DNA from: Candidatus Cibiobacter qucibialis
GTDB taxonomy: Bacteria; Bacillota; Clostridia; Oscillospirales; Ruminococcaceae
Reading direction: 5' to 3'
DNA length: 50,641 bases
Assembly: GCA_004000625.1 (NCBI GenBank)
Contig: SAUS01000009.1
Location: forward strand, 1 to 50,641
Part shown: positions 8,220 through 16,754 of the stretch, piece after piece
Numbering within the stretch: the first letter of the stretch is position 1
How the letters are laid out: the number at the start of each line of letters is the position of its first letter
The notes under the pieces: generated by a model
Database searches by the model: none
What the model saw: the letters and a program-made list of their open reading frames with translations, nothing else
Told to the model about the DNA's origin: nothing
Made by a program: the position numbers and the translations under genes

Positions 8220-9770
8220 ATGCCTACCACGATTGATAATCTCCTTTCCCGCATGACATTGGAAGAAAAGATCGGCCAGATGATCCTGGCCAGTATCGAG
8301 GTATCCCGCATGGATGCGGGCACGCGGGAATTTTTACGCAAAAATCATATCGGCAACGTTATTTTGTTTGGTAAAAACTGTGCCGGGCGGGCCGCGCTGG
8401 CGCAGTTGAACGCTGAGATCCAGCACACCGTTATGGCGGAAAACGGTCTGCCTGCTCTTATCGCCATCGACCAGGAGGGCGGCTGTGTTACCCGCCTGCG
8501 CAACGAAGCCACGGTTTTTCCCAGCGCCATGGTCATTGCCCGCACGGGCGATCCTGCCAACGCCTACAAAGTTGGGCGTATGATGGGCGGTGAGCTGCGG
8601 GCACTGGGTATTAACCTGGACTGTGCGCCGGTGCTGGATACTCTTTCCGGCCCTGCGGAACGCCGTTATTATGGGCAAACTGTGCAATCCATCGCGGATT
8701 ATGGCTGCGCCATGGCCCGCGGCCTGCGGGATGCCGGGGTGCTGGCCTGCGGCAAACATTTCCCCGGCCATGAGCAGACCGGTGCCGATACACACTTCGG
8801 CTTTGTGGTGGACAATACCCCGCGTGACACATTGATGAATAGCTGCTTAACGCCCTTCTGCCGCGCGATGTCAGAGGACCTTGCCAGCGTGATGGTATCG
8901 CATGTCTGCTTCCCCGCGCTGGATGACACCGATACGCCCTGCTCCATGTCCGCGCCCGTCATCCAGGGCGTGCTGCGTGGGCAACTGGGGTACCAGGGGC
9001 TTGTCATCAGTGACGGCTTGCAGATGCACGCCATTCTGGACCAGTACGGCGCACCACAGGGCTGTGTGCAGGCGGCACTGGCCGGGTGCGACCTGCTGAT
9101 TATTGGCAACGGCGGCGATAACGCCGACCCCACCGGTAAAGATGTGCAGACCCCCTGCATCCGTGCCTTGTGCGATGCTGTGGCCGATGGAACCCTGCCG
9201 ATGGCGCGAGTGGATGAATCGGTGCGGCGGATCTTGGCATGCAAGCTGGCGCTGGGCTGGACTATGCCCGCCCGCGATGCCGCCAGCCAGGATTGGAGCA
9301 ATCATGCTGCCCTTGCGGATGCGTTGGCCGAAACCGGCGTGACGGTACAAGACCCCCACGGCCTGCTGCCGCTGCCCGCAGGGACGTTATTTATTGCGCG
9401 GGCGTCCGGTACCGGTACTGGCGTGACGGAGGGCGATCGCATTACGGAAAGCTTTGCTCCACTGGCTGCACGGCGTTTGGGCGGCCAGTGCGCTGTCTAC
9501 CACACGGTGGAAGAACTGCCGGAGCTGGCGGATGCCTGCGCCGCGGCGCCCGCGGTGGTATTCGCCTTTGGCACCCGTGAGGAAGCCGCCGCTACCGCCC
9601 AGGCCGCCGAAGCGCTGGCTGCGCACAACCCGCGCTTCTGTGCCGTCTGCTTGGCCGAGCCGGACGCTTTGCAGCACTATCCCTTTGCTGCCAGTACCGT
9701 GAGCGCCTGGGACCGCACCGAGCCCGCCATGCGTGCCGTCTGCCGCGCACTGGCAAACCCACAAATTTGA
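8220..9770 (+). CDS. nagZ: GH3 beta-N-acetylhexosaminidase, NagZ type
   Basis: The enzyme would cleave beta-linked GlcNAc from muropeptide-derived disaccharides (GlcNAc-MurNAc) inside the cell; there is no signal peptide. The TIM-barrel domain spans about residues 1-350. The NagZ loop KHFPGHEQTGADTH (179-192) carries the Asp-His dyad (Asp190, His192) that replaces the usual GH3 acid/base, and VISDGLQM supplies the nucleophile Asp265. Residues 370-516 form a degenerate alpha/beta domain, so the protein is longer than the 340-residue Gram-negative form and shorter than the two-domain Bacillus form. Only a weak GAGGTG site precedes the ATG. The esterase start is closely coupled to its stop. Confidence 0.87.
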   Translation: MPTTIDNLLSRMTLEEKIGQMILASIEVSRMDAGTREFLRKNHIGNVILFGKNCAGRAALAQLNAEIQHTVMAENGLPALIAIDQEGGCVTRLRNEATVFPSAMVIARTGDPANAYKVGRMMGGELRALGINLDCAPVLDTLSGPAERRYYGQTVQSIADYGCAMARGLRDAGVLACGKHFPGHEQTGADTHFGFVVDNTPRDTLMNSCLTPFCRAMSEDLASVMVSHVCFPALDDTDTPCSMSAPVIQGVLRGQLGYQGLVISDGLQMHAILDQYGAPQGCVQAALAGCDLLIIGNGGDNADPTGKDVQTPCIRALCDAVADGTLPMARVDESVRRILACKLALGWTMPARDAASQDWSNHAALADALAETGVTVQDPHGLLPLPAGTLFIARASGTGTGVTEGDRITESFAPLAARRLGGQCAVYHTVEELPELADACAAAPAVVFAFGTREEAAATAQAAEALAAHNPRFCAVCLAEPDALQHYPFAASTVSAWDRTEPAMRAVCRALANPQI

Positions 9771-9784
9771 AGGAGGGGCAAACC

Positions 9785-10522
9785 ATGGCATTTTTCCGCT
9801 GTGACGTCATGTCGGAATCTCTCGGCATGGCAACATCGGTGCTTGTTACCATGCCGGATACCGGAGATTTGGCCGCCGCGCCAGTGGTGTACCTGCTGCA
9901 TGGCCTGACTGACAACTGCACCGGCTGGCTGCGCTATACCCAGGCCGAACACCTGGCCCGCACCCACGGGGCTATTCTGATCGTTCCCGAAGTGCAGCGC
10001 AGCTTTTATACCGATATGGCCTGCGGCCCCAAGTATTTCACCTACATTAATCAGGAATTGCCAACGCTCTGCCGCCGGTTTTTCGGCATTCAGCCCGTAC
10101 CGGAGCGCACTTATATTATGGGGCTTTCGATGGGCGGATACGGTGCTATGAAATGCGCTTTTACTGCGCCGCAGCAGTACGCCGGGTGCGCCGGTTTTTC
10201 CTCGGTGGCGGAAATCCAGGCCGAACTGCCCCAGCTCTGCCGCTGGCATGAAGATCAGGCAATTTTCCCGCACGGCATTGTGCCGCCACAGGATGATCTG
10301 TTTGACTTGGTGGAGAAATTCCGCGACGGAACGTGCCCCATGCCCCGCCTGTTTTTGGCCTGCGGCCAGCAGGACAGTTTGTACCCCACCAACCTACGCC
10401 TGCGCGATACCTTGCAGGCGATGAATTGGCCCCTGACTTGGTACGAAGCCCCCGGCGACCACAACTGGTTTTTCTGGAACGATGCGCTGGGAAGAGCGAT
10501 GAAAGAACTTTTGGAAAATTAG
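9785..10522 (+). CDS. Alpha/beta-hydrolase, EstA / tributyrin esterase type
   Basis: This 245-residue cytoplasmic esterase resembles the EstA / S-formylglutathione hydrolase-like family. The serine triad is visible: GLSMGGYG with Ser115, GQQDSLY with Asp197 and GDHNWFFW with His226. The frame extends upstream to 9767, but the AAGGAGGGG site at 9769-9777 fits the ATG at 9785. It is coupled to nagZ, so a plausible but unproven role is removing acetyl or other acyl groups from amino sugars or muropeptides. The stop codon TAG is made by the first bases of a MITE inserted at 10519, so the original C-terminus may have been slightly different. Confidence 0.82.
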   Translation: MAFFRCDVMSESLGMATSVLVTMPDTGDLAAAPVVYLLHGLTDNCTGWLRYTQAEHLARTHGAILIVPEVQRSFYTDMACGPKYFTYINQELPTLCRRFFGIQPVPERTYIMGLSMGGYGAMKCAFTAPQQYAGCAGFSSVAEIQAELPQLCRWHEDQAIFPHGIVPPQDDLFDLVEKFRDGTCPMPRLFLACGQQDSLYPTNLRLRDTLQAMNWPLTWYEAPGDHNWFFWNDALGRAMKELLEN

Positions 10523-10698
10523 GGCAATACCGCATAATTCTAAGTGCCGATACGGCGAGCGAGGTGCGGCAGCTGCTAGGCCAAAAGCGCAGATAATACT
10601 GGATGTCTTATCGAGCATTTTGGCAACGCAGATGCCGTGCCGCAGCCGTCGGAGCGGTGCTTAAGCCGTAAGGCGGGAATTGTGCGGTGTTGCCTTAG
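10519..10698 (+). repeat. MITE-like element, short form, copy 2
   Basis: 180 bases with the same TA-flanked terminal repeats as the copy at 2-293, but lacking the internal block of about 112 bases. Its left end overlaps the esterase stop codon. The stretch from here to 10793 holds no gene. Confidence 0.85.
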
Positions 10699-10793
10699 AA
10701 ATGACAGCAAGCTGATTATTGGCATTCATCGGGATAGGATGACTGCTTTTGTGGAAATCAGGGTTAACGTGCTGCAAATTGCAGAATGATAAC

Positions 10794-10836
10794 AAAAAGC
10801 AGCTCCTACAGAAAATCTGTGAGAGCTGCTTTTGCA
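10794..10836 (-). terminator. Terminator of the reductase operon
   Basis: A stem (AAAAGCAGCTC / GAGCTGCTTTT) with an inner ACAGA/TCTGT dyad. On the - strand a T-run follows the stem, which suits the end of the reductase operon. It could work in both directions. Confidence 0.7.
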
Positions 10837-10907
10837 GATTATGGGAAGGGAAAACGGTGCTCGTTTGTATCACGCATACATCGCCCCTGCCATGCGATGC
10901 AGGCGCT

Positions 10908-11732
10908 TTACTTGCTCAACCCGCTTGCACCGCTGGCGATAACGCCGCCATCCATGATGATATCTGCGCCGGTCAAGAAGCCCAGGCGTTCATCCAACAG
11001 CATCGTGAACAGCGCGGCAATTTCTTCCGGCTTGCCGTTGCGTTTCAGTGCAGAATACTTGATGAACACTTCCGATTGCCCGCTTTCCAGCGCGCCCATG
11101 GGGGTATCAAAGTTGCCGGGGGTTACGCTCAGGCAACGCACGTTTTTGGCACCGAACCGCGCGGCATCGGTTTTGGCAAACCAGATAACAAAATGCTTGC
11201 TGATGGCATAGGCCACGCCGGGGCGGGCATCCTTGGGCAGCAGATTAACCCGTGCCAGCATCTTTTTCAAAAAGGCATCTCGGTTGGTGCGTGCCAGCTT
11301 GTATGCGCCCTTCGGCATGATGAACTGCGGCGAAAGGTAGGCGCTCATGCTGGAGGTATCGATCACACAGCCGCGCGGTGCCATAACCTCGTAAAAAGCA
11401 TCGTTGATATTGACGGTGCCCAGCGCATTGCCGCGCAGGATCCTCTCAGCATCGCCCATGTGGGGGCTCAGGCCTGCAATGTGCAAAAGAGCTTTCACCT
11501 CGCCGCACTCAGCGGCGTGGCGGGCCAGCGCAAAGCAGCTCTCCCGGTCAGAAACATCGCAGCTGAATGCTTCGGCTTCATGACCGGCCTTGCGCAGATC
11601 AGCCATGGCCTTTTCCAGTTTGGATGCTGTGCGGCCGACCAGAATTGTATAGTACCCGGCTTCGCAGACAAGCTTGGCCGTGGCAAGGCCCATGCCGCTG
11701 CCGCCGCCCGTGATAACACAAACTTTTTTCAT
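10908..11732 (-). CDS. Short-chain dehydrogenase/reductase
   Basis: An NAD(P)-dependent oxidoreductase of the classical SDR family, 274 residues. The Rossmann motif TGGGSGMG lies at the N-terminus, HIAGLSP replaces the usual NNAG, and the active pair is in YAISK. About 25 extra residues between the Ser region and Tyr suggest a substrate lid. The substrate is unknown; carbonyls of steroids, aldehydes or sugars are all possible. It is the last gene of a three-reductase operon divergent from a TetR regulator, 14 bases after the next SDR. Confidence 0.82.
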   Translation of the reverse strand: MKKVCVITGGGSGMGLATAKLVCEAGYYTILVGRTASKLEKAMADLRKAGHEAEAFSCDVSDRESCFALARHAAECGEVKALLHIAGLSPHMGDAERILRGNALGTVNINDAFYEVMAPRGCVIDTSSMSAYLSPQFIMPKGAYKLARTNRDAFLKKMLARVNLLPKDARPGVAYAISKHFVIWFAKTDAARFGAKNVRCLSVTPGNFDTPMGALESGQSEVFIKYSALKRNGKPEEIAALFTMLLDERLGFLTGADIIMDGGVIASGASGLSK

Positions 11733-11746
11733 GTGATGATCCCTCT

Positions 11747-12754
11747 TTACAGGTTATCCAGTGCCGCCAGCAAGCCTTGCAGGGCACTGTCCGGCAGGCC
11801 AAGCATCGGGCCGATTTGGGCAAAGGTCATGCCATAGGCGGCTTTTGCCTGCTCATTGGCGGAAAAGCCGGGCAGGAAATTTTCAATAACGACTTTAGCG
11901 GCATCATTTTCCATCAAAGCGGCGATCGTGCTTTGGCTGTTCAGCTTGCCGTCCGTCAGGATTTCGGGGTGCTTCCAGCTGCTGATGCTCTGGTGCCCAG
12001 CCGAAAGTGCACCGTCCACCGGGATGGCTGCGCCGGTGATATACCGCGCCATATCGCTGGCAAGGAACAGTGCCAATGCCGCGCATTCCTCCGGGTCGCC
12101 CATGCGCTTGGCGGGGCAGTCCGAAGCAAAGAAATCCATTGCCGAGGCGGGCGCGTCGCCGAAGATACTCGTTTTGGTGTAGCCGGGGCAGATGGCGTTG
12201 ACCGTGATGCCGTAGGCGGCGTAGTCCAGCGCGGCGGCGCGGGTCATGCCCACCACGCCGAACTTGGTAGCGCTGTACAAAGCCTGCCCACGCTGGGGCA
12301 CAAGCCCTGCAATGGACGCCACATTGATGAGAAAGCCGCCTTCGCTGTGGCTTTTCAGAATTGCCTCCGCGCCGTACTTCATACCGGCAAACACACCCTC
12401 GCTGTTCAGGGCAAAGATTTTCTCATAGTCGGTCACATCGTATTCATGCAGCGGCGTGCCGCCCATACCGATGCCCGCATTGCTGACAACGCCGTCCAGC
12501 TTTCCGTAATGGGCAACGGTCTTGTCCACCAGTTCTTTGATGGCGGCGGTGCTGCTGCAATCGGTCTGGATAAAAATGGCCTCGCCGCCCTTGGCGCAGA
12601 TGCCATCGGACACGGCCTGGCCCTGATCCACGCTGCGGGCAGCGCAGGCAACCTTCATGCCGTGGGCACCATAGCATTCGGCAATGGCGCGGCCGATACC
12701 GCGGCTTGCACCGGTAACAATAACAACTTTTCCCTGTACACTGTTAAAATCCAT
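11747..12754 (-). CDS. SDR oxidoreductase with C-terminal tail
   Basis: A classical SDR core (residues 1-255) with TGASRGIG, SNAGIG and the YSATK active site, closest in style to 3-oxoacyl-ACP or sugar-alcohol reductases. Residues 256-335 form an extra helical tail with a FLPGFSANEQ segment and a GMTFAQIGPMLGLP segment. Similar short tails are, from memory, found on several Firmicutes carbohydrate and redox enzymes; this was not checked. The gene lies between another SDR and an epimerase-like gene with short spacers, so the three enzymes probably act on related substrates. A specific substrate cannot be named. Confidence 0.8.
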   Translation of the reverse strand: MDFNSVQGKVVIVTGASRGIGRAIAECYGAHGMKVACAARSVDQGQAVSDGICAKGGEAIFIQTDCSSTAAIKELVDKTVAHYGKLDGVVSNAGIGMGGTPLHEYDVTDYEKIFALNSEGVFAGMKYGAEAILKSHSEGGFLINVASIAGLVPQRGQALYSATKFGVVGMTRAAALDYAAYGITVNAICPGYTKTSIFGDAPASAMDFFASDCPAKRMGDPEECAALALFLASDMARYITGAAIPVDGALSAGHQSISSWKHPEILTDGKLNSQSTIAALMENDAAKVVIENFLPGFSANEQAKAAYGMTFAQIGPMLGLPDSALQGLLAALDNL

Positions 12755-12782
12755 GGTTGGCTCTCCTTACTTTCTATCAAAA

Positions 12783-13787
12783 TCAGATTTTATGGGTCTG
12801 CTTCAGCCATGCAATCTCGTCATGGATGGTTTCACGGTAGGGGCGGGAGGTGTAGCCCAGTTCCTGCCGTGCCTTGGTGGAATCAAATTCGTTGTTTCTT
12901 GCCAGGTTATAAATTTCATAGCGGGTCAGGGCTGGTTTCTTGCCGGATTTTTTGGCCTGCTTTTCCAGGATATCCGCCGCAAAATTGGCAACACCCTTCG
13001 GCAGATAGAACATGGGCTTTTTGCAATGCCCTTCCTGTGCAGTCAAGGTGGCAAATTCCGGGTAGGTCACGATCTCATTGGCCAGAATGTAGGACTCTCC
13101 CGCCTTGCCCTTTTCAACCGCCAGGAAAATGCCGTTGGCAAGGTCACGCACATCGCAGAGATTGAATGTGCCTTTCAGCCCAACGGAAACTTCGCCGCGC
13201 ATCTGCATTAGCAGCCCACTGGTGACAGGGCCGCAGGCGGCATCGCCGGGGCCAAGGATGCCGCTGGGCATCACGATGCAGGCATTCAGCCCAGACTTTG
13301 CGGCATTCAGCACGCGCTGGCTTGCCATCGCTTTGCTCTGCCCGTAAACACCAAGGCTTTCCTCTTGCACGAACTGTGCAGGCTCTTTCATCCGCTGGCC
13401 GTGCGGAAGTTCGGGAATCGAACCGGTACTGCCCACATAGATGAGCTTTTTGCATTCCTTATGGGCGAAACATTGGTCAATGATGTTCTGGGTGCCCTGA
13501 ACATTGACTTTCATAACCAGTTCGCGGCGCTCATTGCCAAGGGCTACCATGCTGGCGCAGTGCAGCACGATGGTTTCGGTATCCGGCTCTACCTGAAAAA
13601 ACTTCTCCAAAGATGCAGTATCGCACAGGTCGCCCACGCACTGCTCGATTTGTTTGGGAATATACTGCGCGGTTTTATCGCCCGGCAGAACCAGTGCCCT
13701 GCCCTGCAAGCCCCGTGCAACAAGCTGGCGGCAGACCTCGCCGCCAAGGTAACCGGCAGCACCGGTGACAAGATATAAGGTTTTCAT
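12783..13787 (-). CDS. NAD-dependent epimerase/dehydratase-family reductase
   Basis: An extended-SDR enzyme of 334 residues with the nucleotide motif TGAAGYLGG near the N-terminus and the active pair in YGQSK. Overall it resembles dihydroflavonol-reductase / 3-beta-HSD-like proteins rather than UDP-sugar epimerases. The start is the ATG at 13787, seven bases from an AAGGAGG site; a TTG immediately upstream is less likely. It is the first gene of the three-reductase operon and faces the TetR gene across a 200-base regulatory region. The substrate is unknown, most likely a hydrophobic carbonyl compound given the regulator type. Confidence 0.8.
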   Translation of the reverse strand: MKTLYLVTGAAGYLGGEVCRQLVARGLQGRALVLPGDKTAQYIPKQIEQCVGDLCDTASLEKFFQVEPDTETIVLHCASMVALGNERRELVMKVNVQGTQNIIDQCFAHKECKKLIYVGSTGSIPELPHGQRMKEPAQFVQEESLGVYGQSKAMASQRVLNAAKSGLNACIVMPSGILGPGDAACGPVTSGLLMQMRGEVSVGLKGTFNLCDVRDLANGIFLAVEKGKAGESYILANEIVTYPEFATLTAQEGHCKKPMFYLPKGVANFAADILEKQAKKSGKKPALTRYEIYNLARNNEFDSTKARQELGYTSRPYRETIHDEIAWLKQTHKI

Positions 13788-13832
13788 CAATCGGCCTCCT
13801 TGGTATGAAATATCTATAATTGTATCGAATAT

Positions 13833-13863
13833 CCAACGGATAGTTGCTTATCTGTTCCGTTGG
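13833..13863. promoter_or_regulatory. Inverted repeat CCAACGGA / TCCGTTGG, candidate operator
   Basis: Perfect 8-base arms (13833-13840 and 13856-13863) lie between the reductase operon and the TetR gene, close to the expected reductase promoter. A TetR-family dimer site is the simplest reading. Confidence 0.5.
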
Positions 13864-13916
13864 TGTTATACTACCATCATGCAGTCATCTTTACAATCAG
13901 CGGTTTTTGTGGGATT

Positions 13917-13962
13917 CGATGGTTAAGTAACATATTTGTTGCCAAACGTTGCTTAACCATCG
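13917..13962. promoter_or_regulatory. Inverted repeat CGATGGTTAAG / CTTAACCATCG
   Basis: Perfect 11-base arms at 13917-13927 and 13952-13962, with a 24-base spacer that contains a further TTGCCAA half-site. The repeat ends about 30 bases before the TetR start, where an autoregulatory operator would lie. It could also fold as an RNA hairpin in the tetR leader. Confidence 0.5.
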
Positions 13963-13991
13963 GTTGGCAATAAAATCAACGGAGGAACCTT

Positions 13992-14525
13992 ATGGATCTG
14001 CGCATCAAGAAAACAAAACGTGCCATACGCAGCGCGTTTGCGGAGCTTATCAAGGAAAAACCAATGGAAAAAATCACGGTGAAAGAAATTGCCGAACGCG
14101 CCGAGATCAACAAAACAACCTTTTATGCGCATTACGAAACGGTTTATGACCTGGTAGATCAGCTGGCGCAGGAAACCGTTGCGGAGGTCATCAGCCAGAT
14201 CAACACCGCGCAAAATTTGCTGGATAATCCGCGTGCCTTTGTTAAGGAAATTTATGGGGCTCTGAACGAGAACGGGCAATATATGGATGCTATCCCGTCC
14301 CCCGTTATAACGCAGTTCACGGCCCATCTCCGCAATGCGATTCTCGAAAAAATAAAGCAGGATGGCATTGACAGCACACAGTATGAAAACATCGGTGCGG
14401 CGTTGGTTTTCATCTTCAACGGTCTTGCAGGGCTGCAGACGTCTTCACCGGAATTGGCAGCGGCGCAGCTGGATACGATTGCAGATTTTGTGGAAGCCGG
14501 GGTCAAGGTGCTGCCGAAGCCATAG
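13992..14525 (+). CDS. TetR/AcrR-family transcriptional regulator
   Basis: A 177-residue DNA-binding repressor. The N-terminal 50 residues form the TetR helix-turn-helix (ITVKEIAERAEINKTTFY). The remainder is an all-alpha ligand-binding and dimerisation domain of the TetR_C type. A GGAGG site precedes the ATG. It is divergent from the three-reductase operon, and the space between holds two inverted repeats, so it most likely controls that operon and itself in response to a small molecule that the reductases handle. Confidence 0.88.
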   Translation: MDLRIKKTKRAIRSAFAELIKEKPMEKITVKEIAERAEINKTTFYAHYETVYDLVDQLAQETVAEVISQINTAQNLLDNPRAFVKEIYGALNENGQYMDAIPSPVITQFTAHLRNAILEKIKQDGIDSTQYENIGAALVFIFNGLAGLQTSSPELAAAQLDTIADFVEAGVKVLPKP

Positions 14526-14551
14526 AAACTGTGATAAGATAAAAAGAAAAG

Positions 14552-14582
14552 AGGCAGGAACCATGATGGCTCCTGCCTTTTG
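14552..14582 (+). terminator. Terminator of the tetR gene
   Basis: A stem AGGCAGGA(AC)C / G(GC)TCCTGCCT followed by TTTT, starting 27 bases after the tetR stop. Confidence 0.75.
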
Positions 14583-14719
14583 AATGGTTTCCAGCTTCAG
14601 TGGAGCTGGAATGGTGGGCTGCGCAGTGCAGGTGCTTGTATTTCGCTATCAGCTTTTCCTCAACGTCAACACCGAACAATGATGTAAACAGAACACCATT
14701 CAAAGTAAAAGCCTATGGA

Positions 14720-14749
14720 TTGAAACATCCCCTTGCCAAAGGGTACAAT
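14720..14749 (+). promoter_or_regulatory. Predicted promoter of the second ABC operon
   Basis: TTGAAA (14720-14725), an 18-base spacer and TACAAT (14744-14749). Confidence 0.5.
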
Positions 14750-14842
14750 AAAAGCATAGAAACAGACTGAAAACTGTTTATTGTGCAGAGCAAACACTGA
14801 GCTTGGCGACCGGGGACGGATAACAAAACAGGAACCTACCGG

Positions 14843-14882
14843 AAAGGCAAGCGGCTGTTCAGCCTGCTTGCCTTTGTTTTTT
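14843..14882 (+). terminator. Hairpin with T-run before permease
   Basis: AAAGGCAAGC (14843-14852) and GCTTGCCTTT (14866-14875) pair perfectly and are followed by GTTTTTT. As an intrinsic terminator between a promoter and the permease genes it is either an attenuator or the former terminator of a lost upstream gene. Confidence 0.7.
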
Positions 14883-14918
14883 GCACCGTAACCCCCAGCC
14901 AAAAAAGGAGGAAACACC

Positions 14919-15845
14919 ATGGAACCTAAAACCACCAAAAAACCATCACGCAAGCTTGTTGTTTTCAAGCGGGAACTGCCGTTTTACTTAATGCTGATTC
15001 CCGGCGTAACTTTCCTGATTATCTTTTCCTACCTGCCCATGTTCGGTTTGGTCATGGCGTTCCAGGATTTTACCCCCCTGCGCAGCTTCAAAAATTCTCC
15101 CTGGGTGGGATTAAAGAACTTCCGTGACATGCTGGCCCTGCCCACGTTCTGGAACGTGGTTGGCAACACGCTGTCCATCTCAATCGCCAAGATCATCCTT
15201 CGCCTGTTGGTGCCGCTGATTCTGGCCCTGCTGCTGAACGAAGTTGTCCACCCTAAGTTCATGCGGATGGCGCAGACTGTTTTCTTCCTGCCGTACTTCC
15301 TTTCCTGGGCTGTTATGGGCGGCGTGTTGCGCAACCTGTTCCAGTATGACGGCATGGTCAACGAATTGCTGGGCCGCATCGGCATTGATCCCATCATGTT
15401 CCTGGGCAGCAATACCTGGTTCCCCATCATTATTATTCTCTCCGACGTCTGGAAAGATATGGGCTATAACATGATCATATTCCTGGCGGCAATAACAGGC
15501 GTTGACCCAGCGCTGAATGAATCCGCTGCGCTGGACGGCGCTAACCGCTGGCAGCAGATCTGGCACATCACCCTGCCCACCATCCGCCCCATCGTGGTCA
15601 TGCTGCTGGTGCTTTCGCTCGGTTCTGTGCTCAGCGCTGGTATGGAGCAGATCATGCTGCTGTACAATCCCATGGTTTATAAGAGCTCCGATATCATTGA
15701 TACACTGGTTTACCGCCTTGGCCTTGTCAACCACCAATGGTCGCTTTCTACCGCAGTTGGTATGATGAAATCCGTTGTTTCGTTCATTCTGGTTGTTATC
15801 TCCTACCGCATTGCCTCCAAACACTTTGATTATCAGGTATTCTGA
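14919..15845 (+). CDS. ABC sugar permease, LplB type (second system)
   Basis: An inner-membrane permease of 308 residues with six predicted helices and an EAA loop at about residue 201 (ESAALDGANR). It is paralogous to the permease at 2574. The start follows an AAAGGAGG site. The partner gene begins 20 bases after the stop. No binding protein or ATPase is encoded next to it; the lipoprotein at 29594-31039 is a candidate partner. The downstream enzymes (CBM9-like, GH89-like, lyase set) suggest that it imports an alpha-GlcNAc-type oligosaccharide, which is inference from context. Confidence 0.87.
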   Translation: MEPKTTKKPSRKLVVFKRELPFYLMLIPGVTFLIIFSYLPMFGLVMAFQDFTPLRSFKNSPWVGLKNFRDMLALPTFWNVVGNTLSISIAKIILRLLVPLILALLLNEVVHPKFMRMAQTVFFLPYFLSWAVMGGVLRNLFQYDGMVNELLGRIGIDPIMFLGSNTWFPIIIILSDVWKDMGYNMIIFLAAITGVDPALNESAALDGANRWQQIWHITLPTIRPIVVMLLVLSLGSVLSAGMEQIMLLYNPMVYKSSDIIDTLVYRLGLVNHQWSLSTAVGMMKSVVSFILVVISYRIASKHFDYQVF

Positions 15846-15865
15846 TCAGAAAGGAGCATTCTGTT

Positions 15866-16750
15866 ATGAACCGTAAAAAAATGACCCTGTTCAACTACGT
15901 CAACGGCGTGTTTCTTCTCCTGCTGGTCATCGTGTGCATTCTGCCCATCCTGCACGTTATCGCGCTTTCGCTTTCGGAACGCATTGAAGCCGTTGCCGGC
16001 AATGTTACCTTCTACCCCATCGGCTTTACGCTGGAAGCTTACCGCTATGTTATGGAGGACAGCCAGTTCTGGACCTCCCTGCGCGTGACCCTGACCCGTG
16101 TTCTCATCGGCGTACCGACCAACATTTTGCTGGTCGTGATGACGGCCTACCCGCTTTCCAAGGCCAACTCCCGCTTCCACGCCCGCACCTTCTTTTCCTG
16201 GCTGTTCGTCATCACCATGCTGTTCGGCGGCGGCACCATCCCCACCTACATCGTTATCAGCAAGCTGGGTTTGATGAACACTATCTGGGCGCTGACCCTG
16301 CCTGGAGCCATGAACGTAAGCTACATGATCTTGATTATGAACTTTTTCCGCGGCATCCCGACCGAAATTGAGGACGCAGCCGTTATTGACGGCGCCAACC
16401 AGCTGCAAATTCTGTTCCGCGTATATCTGCCCATGTCGATGCCCTCCCTGGCAACTATCATTCTGTTTGCTACCGTGGCCAACTGGAACTGCTGGATGGA
16501 CGGCTACATGTACATGAACACCCCCGATAAGTACCCCCTGCAGACCTACCTGGCCACCATCCTGATGGAATCCAAAAACAACGTGGAAACCCTGATGACC
16601 CCCGAACAGTTGATCCGCATGGCAAAGGTCAGTGAAAAAACCATCGAAGCCGCGCAGATCTTCCTGGCTGCACTGCCCATCATGTGCGTGTATCCCTTCC
16701 TGCAGAAGTATTACACAAAGGGTATCGTGGTTGGCAGCGTGAAGGGCTGA
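15866..16750 (+). CDS. ABC sugar permease, YtcP type (second system)
   Basis: The second subunit, 294 residues, with the EAA loop at about residue 169 (EDAAVIDGAN) and the usual KYYTKGIVVGSVKG-like C-terminus. It should pair with the preceding permease and an ATPase encoded elsewhere. The next gene starts four bases after its stop, so the CBM9-like protein is in the same operon, which argues for a shared role in uptake or use of the same glycan. Confidence 0.87.
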   Translation: MNRKKMTLFNYVNGVFLLLLVIVCILPILHVIALSLSERIEAVAGNVTFYPIGFTLEAYRYVMEDSQFWTSLRVTLTRVLIGVPTNILLVVMTAYPLSKANSRFHARTFFSWLFVITMLFGGGTIPTYIVISKLGLMNTIWALTLPGAMNVSYMILIMNFFRGIPTEIEDAAVIDGANQLQILFRVYLPMSMPSLATIILFATVANWNCWMDGYMYMNTPDKYPLQTYLATILMESKNNVETLMTPEQLIRMAKVSEKTIEAAQIFLAALPIMCVYPFLQKYYTKGIVVGSVKG

Positions 16751-16754
16751 TATC

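Larger units (their letters stand above)
14583..14918 (+). other. Leader region before the second permease pair
   Basis: No intact gene is seen. It contains a promoter-like pair (14720-14749) and then a terminator hairpin (14843-14882) just before the first permease. The binding protein normally found at this place is missing; the layout looks like an ABC operon whose first gene has been lost. Confidence 0.5.

Noticed and set aside
11777..13165. 462-codon frame opposite two reductase genes
   Set aside because: It spans a gene boundary of two clear SDR genes and has shadow composition.
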